Below are positions 15,994 through 25,191 of a stretch of 64,000 bases of DNA, in pieces. How positions within the stretch are numbered: position 1 is the stretch's first letter; the number at the start of each line of letters is the position of its first letter. Source of the stretch: an uncultured Bacteroidales bacterium (GTDB lineage: Bacteria > Bacteroidota > Bacteroidia > Bacteroidales > Paludibacteraceae); NCBI GenBank assembly GCA_900321605.1, contig ONWR01000003.1, positions 20,153 to 84,152 of the forward strand, given 5' to 3'. The notes beneath the pieces are model-generated. The model was given only the letters and a program-made list of their open reading frames with translations. It did no database searches and was not told the origin of the DNA. Both the position numbers and the translations under genes were made by a program.

Positions 15994-18225
15994 ATGGAAA
16001 AGAAAAATTGTTTTTGTCTGCTTTTTGTAGCCTTTTTACTGTTAAAAGGAACATGCGCCTACGCGCAAAAGGTTTTTATTGACAGCGTTTATTATACGCT
16101 GGACAACACAGCCATGACAGCACAAATAGCGGTACAGAGTAGTAGTACCGCCGTTGGTGACATCGTTATTAATGACACAGTGACGTACGAGGGCGCGAAT
16201 TACGCGGTTACGAGTATGGCAGACGATGCTTTTGCCTATTGCAATCAACTGACATCTATCGTATTGCCTCAAACCCTGCGTAATTTAGGTAAAAATGCTT
16301 TTCTGAGCTGCACGAGGCTTACCTCCTGTATCATTCCGGACAGTACGATCACGGAGATTCCGTTTGAGGCGTTCTTGAAAGCAGGACTCATTGAGTTCCG
16401 CGTGCCGGAAGGCGTGACATATATCGAGCAACGTTCGTTTGAGCAGATGCCCAACTTGCTGCGCATACACCTTGCTAATTCGGTGAAGTCTGTAAGTCCG
16501 TGGGCATTCTATATATTAGACGCGCTTCAAGATCCCATTTACAACGACAGCATGTTTGTGTTGATGCCGATGAATTATCAAGGTGCCTATACGATACCGA
16601 CGGGCATTCAGGCTATATGCAGTAGTGCTTTCTACGGATGTACAAAAATTACGAGCCTTACCATACCGGAAGGCGTGAAGCGTATTGAACACTACGGGCT
16701 GATGTTCAGTCTCAATGCTGTCATTAAAACGCTCCATCTACCGGCTTCGTTGGAATATGTTACTCCAGGGGCGATTTTTGGCGGATCATTACGGAAAATC
16801 TCTGTTGCTGAAGGCAACACGCACTACACCACTTGGAACAACATGCTTATGACTATCAACATGGATACCGTAATATGTTGTCCGGCGGCAATAAATGCCG
16901 CTTACACTTTGCCGGAAAGTGTCGTGCATGTTGCTGCTAGTGCTTTCTCTGTTTCCGCAGTTGATCTGACCATGACCAACGTGCGCTCTATCGGCGAATA
17001 CGCTTTCGAGGCCAACAGCCTTGGGAAGTATGACAGCAACAGACATTATGTCATACCTGAAACGGTGGAAGAAATAGGCGACGAGGCATTCTACCGCTCT
17101 TATTCCATGGAGCAGGTAACGATACCTTCCTCGCTTAAACAGATGGGTGAACAGGTATTTGCTGATAGTCCGAAGCTCAAGAAAGCAATCATCAATAGTC
17201 CCATGATCGGTAAAGGACAATTCCGAATCTGCAATAATCTGGAAATCATTGAGATAGGTGACAGTCTCAGAGAGATAGGCGCTTATGCTTTCCATAAATG
17301 TCCCGCACTATGGTACATCCGGATGCCGAAAGCCAACGCGCATTTCCGCGCGATAGACGGGGTGCTCTATTCGGCAGACACGACGGCGTTGGCGCTCTAT
17401 CCGTGCAAGCATGACGGAGAGGAGTTCGTGCTACCGGAAGAAGTAAACACCTTGCGTTCCTCTTCGCTCAGAGCGGTGAAGCTCCGTAAGCTGGTATTGC
17501 CGAAAGGTCTGAGTCTAATAGAGAACGAGTTGTTCGGCGGCTATTACTTGGGTAACGATGACACACCGCTGCTTGATACCATTGTGGCTCCGATGATGTC
17601 TGTTCCAGCGGCACAAAGTAATTCGTTCAATCTTCTTAACCAAGCACAAACGGTGCTTTTAGTACCTTGTGACTCGCTTGCGGAGATCTATCGTGCCAAC
17701 AGCATCTGGAGGGGCTTTAACATCCAAGTGGACAGTACACTTCTGGAGCTGCCGGAAAAAGAGCAGGAAGTAGGGACGCAACCCGACGAGCACAGTGTGC
17801 AGTTCACATGGCCGGCCGTGGAAGGAGCCACATACTATACTCTCATCATCTGGGCGAATGAAGAGCGCACGGAGAAGATTTGTACGCTGACGTTCAACTC
17901 CATGGGACAGCTCGTTGAGATCGACTTCTCCAAGCACGCACCTGTACGTCGGGCGATGAACACCGCTGCTTCCTTCTCGTTCCGTTACAACGGTTTGAGT
18001 GAGGGCACCGACTATTGGTTCACGATGACAGCCTCCGATGATAACAACAATGAACTCTATTCCGCATCCGGTTCATTCAAAACACTTGGTGAAACTGGGA
18101 CTACAACGTATTTAGACCAAATCCCGAGTGACCAAGTACAATGCACAAAGGCGCTGCGCGACGGACAAATCTATATAATGTACAAAGGGACAATGTACAA
18201 TGTACAAGGAAACCGGATAAAATAA
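15994..18225 (+). CDS. BspA-like leucine-rich repeat surface protein
   Basis: A 743-aa secreted protein. The signal peptide (CFCLLFVAFLLLKGTCAYA) is followed by LRR_5-type repeats of the form aFxxcxxLtsixLPxslxxIgxxAF, for example AFAYCNQLTSIVLPQTLRNL, to about residue 590. A fibronectin-III-like domain follows (about 600-700, VQFTWPAVEGATYYTL). The C-terminal tail ends KALRDGQIYIMYKGTMYNVQG, a motif shared with other proteins here. BspA-type proteins mediate adhesion to host or other bacteria. The second ATG (15994) is chosen because it aligns with the start of the next gene, whose signal peptide is nearly the same at DNA level. The next gene begins 20 bp downstream. Confidence 0.85.
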   Translation: MEKKNCFCLLFVAFLLLKGTCAYAQKVFIDSVYYTLDNTAMTAQIAVQSSSTAVGDIVINDTVTYEGANYAVTSMADDAFAYCNQLTSIVLPQTLRNLGKNAFLSCTRLTSCIIPDSTITEIPFEAFLKAGLIEFRVPEGVTYIEQRSFEQMPNLLRIHLANSVKSVSPWAFYILDALQDPIYNDSMFVLMPMNYQGAYTIPTGIQAICSSAFYGCTKITSLTIPEGVKRIEHYGLMFSLNAVIKTLHLPASLEYVTPGAIFGGSLRKISVAEGNTHYTTWNNMLMTINMDTVICCPAAINAAYTLPESVVHVAASAFSVSAVDLTMTNVRSIGEYAFEANSLGKYDSNRHYVIPETVEEIGDEAFYRSYSMEQVTIPSSLKQMGEQVFADSPKLKKAIINSPMIGKGQFRICNNLEIIEIGDSLREIGAYAFHKCPALWYIRMPKANAHFRAIDGVLYSADTTALALYPCKHDGEEFVLPEEVNTLRSSSLRAVKLRKLVLPKGLSLIENELFGGYYLGNDDTPLLDTIVAPMMSVPAAQSNSFNLLNQAQTVLLVPCDSLAEIYRANSIWRGFNIQVDSTLLELPEKEQEVGTQPDEHSVQFTWPAVEGATYYTLIIWANEERTEKICTLTFNSMGQLVEIDFSKHAPVRRAMNTAASFSFRYNGLSEGTDYWFTMTASDDNNNELYSASGSFKTLGETGTTTYLDQIPSDQVQCTKALRDGQIYIMYKGTMYNVQGNRIK

Positions 18226-18245
18226 TCATCAAAAATAGTAGAGTT

Positions 18246-21200
18246 ATGAAAACGAAAAATGTTTTTTGTCTGCTTTTTGTGGTGTTTTTGCTATTAAAAG
18301 GAACATGCGCCTACGCGACGCCTTGGAACGGCGCAACGACTGCACCGGGTCTGTTGGGAACGACCTATACCGTCACTACGGCGGAACAGCTGGCGTGGGT
18401 GGCGCAGCAGAGCCAGACGGATGACTTCGCCGGTTATACCATCCGTCTGGAAGCGGACATTGACCTCGGCGGCGCGCAGGAGACCCCTCCGAGCTGGACG
18501 CCGATAGGCAATGCGGCACACCCGTTTATGGGCGAACTGGACGGCAACAACCATGTGATATACAACCTGTATATCCTCAATTCGTTTCCTAGCGGTGCGG
18601 GGCTGTTTGCCGAGACAGGAGTCAGTGCGGTGATTCATCATACGGGTCTTGCGCAAGGTCAGATCATGACCGACGCGACGAGCAATGTGGGCGGTTTCAT
18701 CGGGATAAATCGCGGCTACCTGCACCACTGCTTCAACATGGCGCAGATCATTGCGCACAACGGGGACAATGTGGGTGGTCTGACGGGGACCAACTATGGT
18801 CAGATAGCGTACTCGTACAACACGGGTATCATCACCGACGCCAACAACCATGTAGGCGGTCTGGCAGGCGTGAACAAAGCCTCCGCGGTGCTGAACGAGT
18901 GTTACAACACGGGTTACTGCAAGGGTTCCGACCATGCCGGCGCCCTGTTCGGTCTGAACGAAGCGCCCGCTTCACAGCTCACCCGTGTCTATTTCGACCA
19001 GCAGGTCACCCGGACCTACGTCACCGGCTACGGAGTGAACGATGTGCTGGACAACACCCTCTATGCCGTGGAGAAAACAGGCACTTTCACTTCCAAGAAC
19101 AACCCCTTCAACCAACTGCCGGAGTGGAACATCATCCGTGACGGGTACTACCGCTATCCCCGTCTGCAATGTTTCGGAGACCATGAGGCGGCACTGGTGT
19201 CCGTCAACTGCATCCTACTGGACGCGGACAATCTGCCGGTCGAGCGCGCCGAAGGAGTGGGCGCTCCGAAGGAAGGCAACGCGCCGCGCAAGCAGTTCGC
19301 TCTGTTCGGTGCCAGCGGTTCCGTGTGGTTCTCGCCGAGCGACGAGGTCATCCATATACGGAGCAACAGCACGGCGGAGGTCGTCCGTCCGTGCGGCAAT
19401 CAGGAAGTGATCCTCACGGTCACGGAAGGCAGTACCACCAAGCAGATTTACACCATCGTCAAAGGCTATGAGAAGTTCGACGCCGGCAGGATGGAGGGCG
19501 TGAAGACTGCCTGCTGGCGAGAGGAGACCAAACTGATCTCCGCCAACCATGACGGCAAGGAACCCTTGGGCGGCAAGGATGACGAACAGGGCGGCGTGTA
19601 CGGCTACCAGTACATGATTATCCGCGACACGGTGGTCTATGACGAACACATGAACCCCGTATCCTATACGCCGATGGACACGTTCTATATGGAGCACAAG
19701 CCATACAGCAACTGGAACATGCCGACAGATGTCTCCGGAACGTACGCTTTCAGGCGCTACACTCATGACTACCAGTGCAAGACGGACTGGACGGAGTCGC
19801 CCGGACGGGTCTATATGACGGTTCTCGGTGATTTCGACGCCGGCAAACTGTACGATAAACCCGACACGCTGTACGGCGTACTGCCCATCACGTTCACCAT
19901 AGAGAGCGAACGGGACGCGTCGGGCGGTGCAGGGATATTCAGCTACTTGTGGAAGATGAAAACGGAAAAAGAGACAAAGAATCCGCTCTATATAGACGGC
20001 GTGCCGGTGAACACCGCGTCTTTCAACTTCACGTTCGAGCAACCGGGTACCTATGTGTTCACACGCCGCGCGAGCGATGCGATGTGCAGTACCAGCCCCA
20101 TCGAGTCGGAATCGCCGCATACCGTGGTGGTGTACGAGGCGATTGACCCTGGGGCGGTGGACTCGTTCGCCATGACCCTATGCAATCCGAAATACTATGG
20201 TTCCATCGAAGAAAAATCCCCTGTTTCGGGCGGTAACGGCAATTATATTTACCGCTGGACATGCAACGGCGAAGCCATGCTGCACAGCGACACCGTCAGC
20301 CTGCCGCTCAACGATTTTGTGATGACGAACGGCAGCAGGTATGTCTTCCGCCGTCAGGTGAAGGATGACAGCGGTCTCATGGACTGGCTCACTTCGGAGG
20401 GGGCGGTGACGCTGTTCGCGGACGGGCTGAGCGACTCCTGCATGGCGGTCTGCTCGCAGAAGAAGACCGTGAACGTGACGGTCTGCATGTCCGACCTGCC
20501 CTATACGGACACCTATACGTTCATAGACGGCCACGCGGAGACCTACACGCTGAGTGCGGACAACGAAACGGTGGTGATGCACGACCATACGATAGACGGC
20601 TGCCCGATGGAGGTGAGTATCGTCTGTCAGGCGTCCGCCGTTCCGGTGGTGGACATACAACCGGTGGTGGACCTCTGCCCGTCCGATTCCGCCCTGACCA
20701 TCCTTTTCGCCGTCCGCGAAGGTAAACCCGACCGATACGACCTTGTCTTCCCCACCGACGCACAGCAGGCAGGCTTTGTCTCCCGTACAGGAGAGACCCT
20801 TCCGGCAGACGGACGGATAGCTGTTCCGATGCCTCAGGGCGTGTCCGCAGGCACGTATTACATGTCCGTCGTCTTCTATGCCGGCAAAGGCAACTGGTCG
20901 TGCAAGAGTGAGACCTACTTCTTCCCTTTCACGCTGCTCACGGACGGTTTCGTGCACCGCAAGTGGAATGACGTGGTTTTCGTGGACAGCAGTGACAAGA
21001 ACTGTGAGCCGGATTGTGACGGCGACCTGCAATTCACTGCTTATCAATGGTACAAGGACGGGGAACGCGTAGAAGGAGCCACCGGGCAGTACTACCACGA
21101 GACAGGCGGTCTGAACGGGTTCTACCAGGTGGAGATGACCGGTTCGGACGGCACCGTCTATCGCAGCTGCGTGTATGAGATGCGTCCGACGGAAGGAATA

Positions 21201-21317
21201 GACCAAGTACAAAGGGACGATGTACGATGTACGAAGGTCATCCGGGACGGACATCTGTATTTGATGGTCGGGGAGAAAATCTATAGTGTTTTCGGACAGG
21301 AAATCAAAGGCTTATGA
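18246..21317 (+). CDS. Large secreted adhesin-like protein with GLUG repeats
   Basis: A 1023-aa protein. The signal peptide (VFCLLFVVFLLLKGTCAYA) nearly duplicates that of the upstream gene. Residues about 45-250 have GLUG-type repeats (VGGFIGINRGYLHHCFN, VGGLTGTNYGQIAYSYNTG, VGGLAGVNKASAVLNECYNTG), a beta-solenoid repeat found in surface proteins. The long middle part has Ig/PKD-like sandwiches. The C-terminal block has KWNDVVFVD and YQWYKDGERVEGA, shared with two other large proteins here, and then a short tail with VIRDGHLYLMVGEKIYSVFG. The gene is visibly richer in G+C than the LRR genes around it. Its stop overlaps the next start (ATGA), so it is coupled to the OmpA-type barrel gene. Confidence 0.8.
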   Translation: MKTKNVFCLLFVVFLLLKGTCAYATPWNGATTAPGLLGTTYTVTTAEQLAWVAQQSQTDDFAGYTIRLEADIDLGGAQETPPSWTPIGNAAHPFMGELDGNNHVIYNLYILNSFPSGAGLFAETGVSAVIHHTGLAQGQIMTDATSNVGGFIGINRGYLHHCFNMAQIIAHNGDNVGGLTGTNYGQIAYSYNTGIITDANNHVGGLAGVNKASAVLNECYNTGYCKGSDHAGALFGLNEAPASQLTRVYFDQQVTRTYVTGYGVNDVLDNTLYAVEKTGTFTSKNNPFNQLPEWNIIRDGYYRYPRLQCFGDHEAALVSVNCILLDADNLPVERAEGVGAPKEGNAPRKQFALFGASGSVWFSPSDEVIHIRSNSTAEVVRPCGNQEVILTVTEGSTTKQIYTIVKGYEKFDAGRMEGVKTACWREETKLISANHDGKEPLGGKDDEQGGVYGYQYMIIRDTVVYDEHMNPVSYTPMDTFYMEHKPYSNWNMPTDVSGTYAFRRYTHDYQCKTDWTESPGRVYMTVLGDFDAGKLYDKPDTLYGVLPITFTIESERDASGGAGIFSYLWKMKTEKETKNPLYIDGVPVNTASFNFTFEQPGTYVFTRRASDAMCSTSPIESESPHTVVVYEAIDPGAVDSFAMTLCNPKYYGSIEEKSPVSGGNGNYIYRWTCNGEAMLHSDTVSLPLNDFVMTNGSRYVFRRQVKDDSGLMDWLTSEGAVTLFADGLSDSCMAVCSQKKTVNVTVCMSDLPYTDTYTFIDGHAETYTLSADNETVVMHDHTIDGCPMEVSIVCQASAVPVVDIQPVVDLCPSDSALTILFAVREGKPDRYDLVFPTDAQQAGFVSRTGETLPADGRIAVPMPQGVSAGTYYMSVVFYAGKGNWSCKSETYFFPFTLLTDGFVHRKWNDVVFVDSSDKNCEPDCDGDLQFTAYQWYKDGERVEGATGQYYHETGGLNGFYQVEMTGSDGTVYRSCVYEMRPTEGIDQVQRDDVRCTKVIRDGHLYLMVGEKIYSVFGQEIKGL

Positions 21318-22696
21318 AACGGGTTGTTTATCTGATGACCGTATTGGTGGTCAGTTGCGGGCTGTACGCCCAAAAGCATTATATCGACCTGCACGCCGGA
21401 GTGGGTGTGGGCAGTTGGGGTTATACGCTCCAAGGCGGTTCTACACAGTTCGGAAACACCTATAGTGCCGGGGTGGGTTACACCTGGTTTTTCCATCCCT
21501 GTGTCGGTCTGCAGACCGGCGTACAGGCGGTGCGCCTCTCGTCCTACGGATCGCTGACGGAGGGCGTCGAGTACGGTCCGCTGACGGATTATCAGGGGGA
21601 ACAGTACATGCACCGCGTTGCGCTCTCCGGCTGGCGCGAACAGCAGGAAGGCTGGCTGCTTGAGGTGCCGCTTGGTCTGCGTTTCCGTTATTTTGCAGAC
21701 GAGGAAAGCCGCGTCGGACTGCATGCTGCTTTCGGTGCTTCTCTGGCAGTGCCGGTTCATGCCGTGTACCGCGTTTCGGGAACAGCCGCCCATTCGGCAT
21801 GGTACGAATGGTGGCAGCTGGAACTGCATGACCTGCCCGGACGCTTCGGAACGGAGGACGTGAAACAGGAGGAGAGTTGCAAGTCACTCCTCGCCACTTT
21901 CAATGCCATGGCGTACGCGGAGTTGGGTATGGCTTTCCGTGCCGGACGGCGCACGCAGATTGTCCTTGCCGCCTATGCGCAGTACGGCATTACGGACTTT
22001 TCCAAGGTCAAAAAAGAGGAGCGCACGACTTTGGGTTTTGCCAACAAGGAGAACGGTTATACGTTCATGCCGGAGTACCATGGACTGCTCGGAACGGACT
22101 GCGTTGCGGCGATGCGTCCTTGGACGGCTGGGCTCAAAATCGGACTGTCCGTATGGCCCGGCAAGACGGACGAGCAGAAAAAGAAGCAGCTGAAGAAACT
22201 GGCGGAGCAGTATCCGAAACTGATGCCGGTCCGCGAACAACACGACACCGTCTATCTACGCGACACCGTGTATATGCGTGACACCCTTGTGCTGCATGAC
22301 ACCGCCGTGTTGAGCGATATTGAGCAAAAGATGCCGATGACGCGCGAACAGGCGCAGCTGGACGAACTGCTGTCCTCCGCCGTCATCTGGTTCCATTTCG
22401 ACGAGTACAAGCCTGTCCTCGAACCGGCTTATATCCTCGATTCCGTGGCGGCGATGATGCAGCGTCATCCGAGCTTGCGTATTCAGGTGAACGGACATGC
22501 GTGCAGCATAGGCACCGAGCGTTACAACAAACGCCTTGCCTTGCGCCGTGCGCAGGCCGTGGCGGCGCTGCTGGAACAGAAAATGGTCAGCAGAAAACGC
22601 ATGAAAGTGGCATCCTACGGCGCGTCACAGCCCTACCGATATAATCCGAAGCACTCCTATGCCAAGGACCGCCGCGTGGAGATCATTCCGGAATAA
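21314..22696 (+). CDS. OmpA family outer-membrane protein with N-terminal beta-barrel
   Basis: A 460-aa protein with a signal peptide (about residues 1-19). The N-terminal region, starting KHYIDLHAGVGVGSWGY, has alternating aromatic strands of an outer-membrane beta-barrel with the motif YTWFFHPCVGLQTG. A linker with D-T-V repeats (RDTVYMRDTLVLHDT) precedes an OmpA C-terminal peptidoglycan-binding domain (about 345-460, with IQVNGHACSIGTERYNKRLA and the final RRVEIIPE). It therefore probably ties the outer membrane to peptidoglycan. It is translationally coupled to the adhesin at 18246 and closely resembles the protein at 34916, which also neighbours a large secreted protein. A role in anchoring or displaying the adhesin is inferred. 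Confidence 0.85.
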   Translation: MKRVVYLMTVLVVSCGLYAQKHYIDLHAGVGVGSWGYTLQGGSTQFGNTYSAGVGYTWFFHPCVGLQTGVQAVRLSSYGSLTEGVEYGPLTDYQGEQYMHRVALSGWREQQEGWLLEVPLGLRFRYFADEESRVGLHAAFGASLAVPVHAVYRVSGTAAHSAWYEWWQLELHDLPGRFGTEDVKQEESCKSLLATFNAMAYAELGMAFRAGRRTQIVLAAYAQYGITDFSKVKKEERTTLGFANKENGYTFMPEYHGLLGTDCVAAMRPWTAGLKIGLSVWPGKTDEQKKKQLKKLAEQYPKLMPVREQHDTVYLRDTVYMRDTLVLHDTAVLSDIEQKMPMTREQAQLDELLSSAVIWFHFDEYKPVLEPAYILDSVAAMMQRHPSLRIQVNGHACSIGTERYNKRLALRRAQAVAALLEQKMVSRKRMKVASYGASQPYRYNPKHSYAKDRRVEIIPE

Positions 22697-22737
22697 GTAC
22701 AAAATATGCCAAAATGAACGGAAATGATTTGCATATA

Positions 22738-22769
22738 TCAAAAAAAAGTATTATATTTGCAGCGTAGTT
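22738..22769 (+). promoter_or_regulatory. Core promoter for the second LRR operon
   Basis: TTTG (22738-22741), spacer CATATATC plus A8 (20 nt), TATATTTG (22762-22769). The leader to the first LRR gene is about 300 nt and contains an orphan tail-coding fragment. Confidence 0.85.
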
Positions 22770-22856
22770 TTTTCGAGAACGTAAAAAACGCGTGTAATTT
22801 ACTGAAAATAAAATGAATAGGACGATTTAAGAAAGAACAAAGTCTAGGATGATATA

Positions 22857-23069
22857 GTGGTGATACACATCCGGGGACGCAATGCAGAAGAAAAAGCAGT
22901 AGAAAGCACCCACGGTTCGTTCCGCACAAAAGGAGAGGGCGAAAGTACAGAAGGCCTCATGGATGTACAAGGGGACGATGTACAATGTACAAAGGTGCTT
23001 CGCGACGGACAGATCTATATAATGTACAAAGGGACAATGTACAATGTACAAGGAAACCAGATAAAATAA
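22857..23069 (+). pseudogene. Orphan C-terminal tail fragment of a secreted LRR protein
   Basis: An open frame of 70 codons with no ATG start (GTG 22857 at best) and no signal peptide. Its last 38 residues are almost identical to the C-terminal tail of the next gene (KVLRDGQIYIMYKGTMYNVQG plus NQIK). The first half is low-complexity and matches nothing here. The DNA from about 22959 to 23121, covering this tail, the intergenic bases and the next signal peptide, is nearly the same as 25029-25191. This looks like the remnant of a deleted or duplicated surface-protein gene, though it could be transcribed from the promoter at 22738. Confidence 0.7.
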
Positions 23070-23121
23070 TATACGATCATGAAAACGAAAGTATCTATTA
23101 TTCTTGTTTGCCTGATTTGGA
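22959..23121 (+). repeat. Direct repeat, copy 1 (tail + signal peptide cassette)
   Basis: About 160 bp nearly identical to 25029-25191, offset exactly 2070 bp. It spans a tail-coding end, a 9-bp gap and the first 14 codons of the following LRR gene. It contains the palindromic word TTGTACATTGTAC. Confidence 0.85.
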
Positions 23122-25139
23122 TGGCAAGCAGCATGTACGCAACGGTATATACCGGCGTGTGCGGAGAGCATCTGACATGGACACTGAATTCCGAGGACAG
23201 CACTCTGGTCATCAGCGGACGTGGAGACATGTCGGGTTGGACGTTCGGAGATTACGCTTCGCGTGTTTATATCAAGCACATTGTTTTTCCCGAGGGAATG
23301 ACATCCGTTTATGGCAGAGCCTTTAGTGATTGTCCTGCGTTGGAGTCGGTGACTCTGCCGGACAGTGTTGTAACCATCGGTATCAGAGCTTTTGAAAGCT
23401 GTGGGAGTTTGAGAGTGGCGCGTTTGGGCAAAAATGTCCGGACGATAGAGCAAGAGGCCTTCAGAAATTGCTCCGCGTTAAAGCACCTGGAACTATCGGA
23501 TAGTCTAGAATCCATCGGCGTTAGGGCCTTCAATAATTGCGTATCTCTTACGGACACCGTTGTTTTTCCGGAAACGCTGTCTTCGATCGGTGGAAATGCT
23601 TTCGGAGGCGACAGAATAGGCGGTTCCGTTGCCGTATGGAAAGCGCGTCATTGCCAGACCGGAGAAATAGCAACACCGATGAAACACTTCGCGCATGTTG
23701 TTTTTGGAGACAAAGTGGAGTATATCGGTCCGAACTTGTTTTCCAATGCGTTATTGGACACGGTTATACTACCGGCGAGTATAGATACAATAGAGCACCA
23801 TGCATTCTATGCAAGCGGGTTAAGCTATATCGAATTGCCACCATCACTTGTGTATATCGGAAGTGAAGCATTTTACAGAAACCTGTCGTTGAAATCGCTC
23901 GTTATTCCTGAAAATATAACCTCTATTCCGAGCTCCATGTGTGGCTGGTGTAGCGCTCTTGAATCAGTCACATTACCAGACGGGCTTCAAATAATCGGCG
24001 AATTCGCTTTTTCCAACTGCTCAGTTTTAAAGCGTTGCGATATTCCCACAACGGTTCAAACCATCGGAAATGGTGCTTTTTGTTATTGCTCTTCCTTGCC
24101 ATCTGTCACCCTGCCAGAAGGCATGACCAGTATTGCAGATATTGCTTTCCAAAGCTGTAATATGCTAAAAGAGGTTCATTTCCCTCAATCTCTGACTACC
24201 ATTGGTGACGGTTCTTTTCAAGGGTGTGCCATAGACTCGTTAGGTTTGCCGCCATCCCTCAACACTATCGGCGAATATGCATTCTTAAATCTGGTCAATT
24301 TGAAAGAACTGATTATTCCTGACGAAGTGCGACAGATTAAGTCCCGTGCCTTTGAAGGTTGTTCGGGGTTAAAGAAAGTGGTCATCGGTAAAAAGACGGC
24401 AATGATCGATGCCGATGCATTCAAGAATGACTATATGCTCATAGAGATCCGTAGCCGTGCGGCGTACCCGCCGTTAGTACAGAGTTATACTTTTGCAGGC
24501 GTGCCTGATAGCACCTGGCTTTTCGTGCCGGTTCAGAGTATTGCCGCTTACGCGGAGGATCCTGTTTGGGGACGATTCCGGATGCCGAAAGAAGAGGAGA
24601 TCAACTATGTGACCGTCGATGCCGAAGAGACCACGGCAAACTTTGTCTGGCCGACGGATAGCACCGCTTCTTCCTACCAGATAGATATCTACAAGGACGG
24701 CGCAGTGTTCTGTAAACTGACGTTGGGCAACAGAGGACAGCTGTTAGGAATCTCATTCAACGCCCCGTCGCGGAGCAATCCGGGAAGCACCATTCCGGTT
24801 TCGCTTTCGTTCAATGTAACCGGTTTGGATGAAGCCACGCGGTATAACTACGTACTCTCCGCGTTGAGCGCAAACGGCACACCTATTCACGTCTATACCG
24901 GAGCTTTCGCGACAACCGGCTATTCGGGTGATAAACCCGTTGGTGACGGTCAGGAGGTCATCCCGACACCGCCTGTCATTCCCGCGGATCCTGAAGCATC
25001 AGAAACACCCACCGGAGTGGAAGGTCTCACGGATGTACAAGGAGACGATGTACAATGTACAAAGGTGCTTCGCGACGGACAACTCTATTTGATGTACAAA
25101 GGGACGATGTACAATGTACAAGGAAATCAACTGAAATAA
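23079..25139 (+). CDS. BspA-like leucine-rich repeat surface protein
   Basis: A 686-aa secreted protein. The signal peptide (about 1-22, SIILVCLIWMASSMYA) is followed by LRR_5 repeats from about residue 60 to 470 (for example AFSDCPALESVTLPDSVVTI), a fibronectin-III-like domain (about 520-620, with SYQIDIYKDGAVFCKLTLGN), a Pro-rich linker (GDGQEVIPTPPVIPADPEAS) and the tail KVLRDGQLYLMYKGTMYNVQG. The protein is flanked at DNA level by the 160-bp direct repeat, so homologous recombination could delete or duplicate it precisely. It is 9 bp upstream of a close paralogue. Function is probably adhesion or matrix binding; the ligand is unknown. Confidence 0.87.
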   Translation: MKTKVSIILVCLIWMASSMYATVYTGVCGEHLTWTLNSEDSTLVISGRGDMSGWTFGDYASRVYIKHIVFPEGMTSVYGRAFSDCPALESVTLPDSVVTIGIRAFESCGSLRVARLGKNVRTIEQEAFRNCSALKHLELSDSLESIGVRAFNNCVSLTDTVVFPETLSSIGGNAFGGDRIGGSVAVWKARHCQTGEIATPMKHFAHVVFGDKVEYIGPNLFSNALLDTVILPASIDTIEHHAFYASGLSYIELPPSLVYIGSEAFYRNLSLKSLVIPENITSIPSSMCGWCSALESVTLPDGLQIIGEFAFSNCSVLKRCDIPTTVQTIGNGAFCYCSSLPSVTLPEGMTSIADIAFQSCNMLKEVHFPQSLTTIGDGSFQGCAIDSLGLPPSLNTIGEYAFLNLVNLKELIIPDEVRQIKSRAFEGCSGLKKVVIGKKTAMIDADAFKNDYMLIEIRSRAAYPPLVQSYTFAGVPDSTWLFVPVQSIAAYAEDPVWGRFRMPKEEEINYVTVDAEETTANFVWPTDSTASSYQIDIYKDGAVFCKLTLGNRGQLLGISFNAPSRSNPGSTIPVSLSFNVTGLDEATRYNYVLSALSANGTPIHVYTGAFATTGYSGDKPVGDGQEVIPTPPVIPADPEASETPTGVEGLTDVQGDDVQCTKVLRDGQLYLMYKGTMYNVQGNQLK

Positions 25140-25191
25140 TATACGATCATGAAAACGAAAGTATCTATTATTCTTGTTTGCCTGACGATGA
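25029..25191 (+). repeat. Direct repeat, copy 2 (tail + signal peptide cassette)
   Basis: Second copy of the repeat at 22959-23121. It joins the end of the first LRR gene to the start of the second. Confidence 0.85.

Noticed and set aside
20178-21254. 358-codon minus-strand frame under the adhesin gene
   Set aside because: It lies in the G+C-rich part where stop codons are rare. The translation is His/Arg/Val-rich, as antisense shadows here typically are.
22957-23071. Inverted TTGTACATTGTAC words as an operator for a regulator
   Set aside because: They lie in the coding tail and repeat with the tail-coding DNA. Coding conservation explains them better than a binding site.
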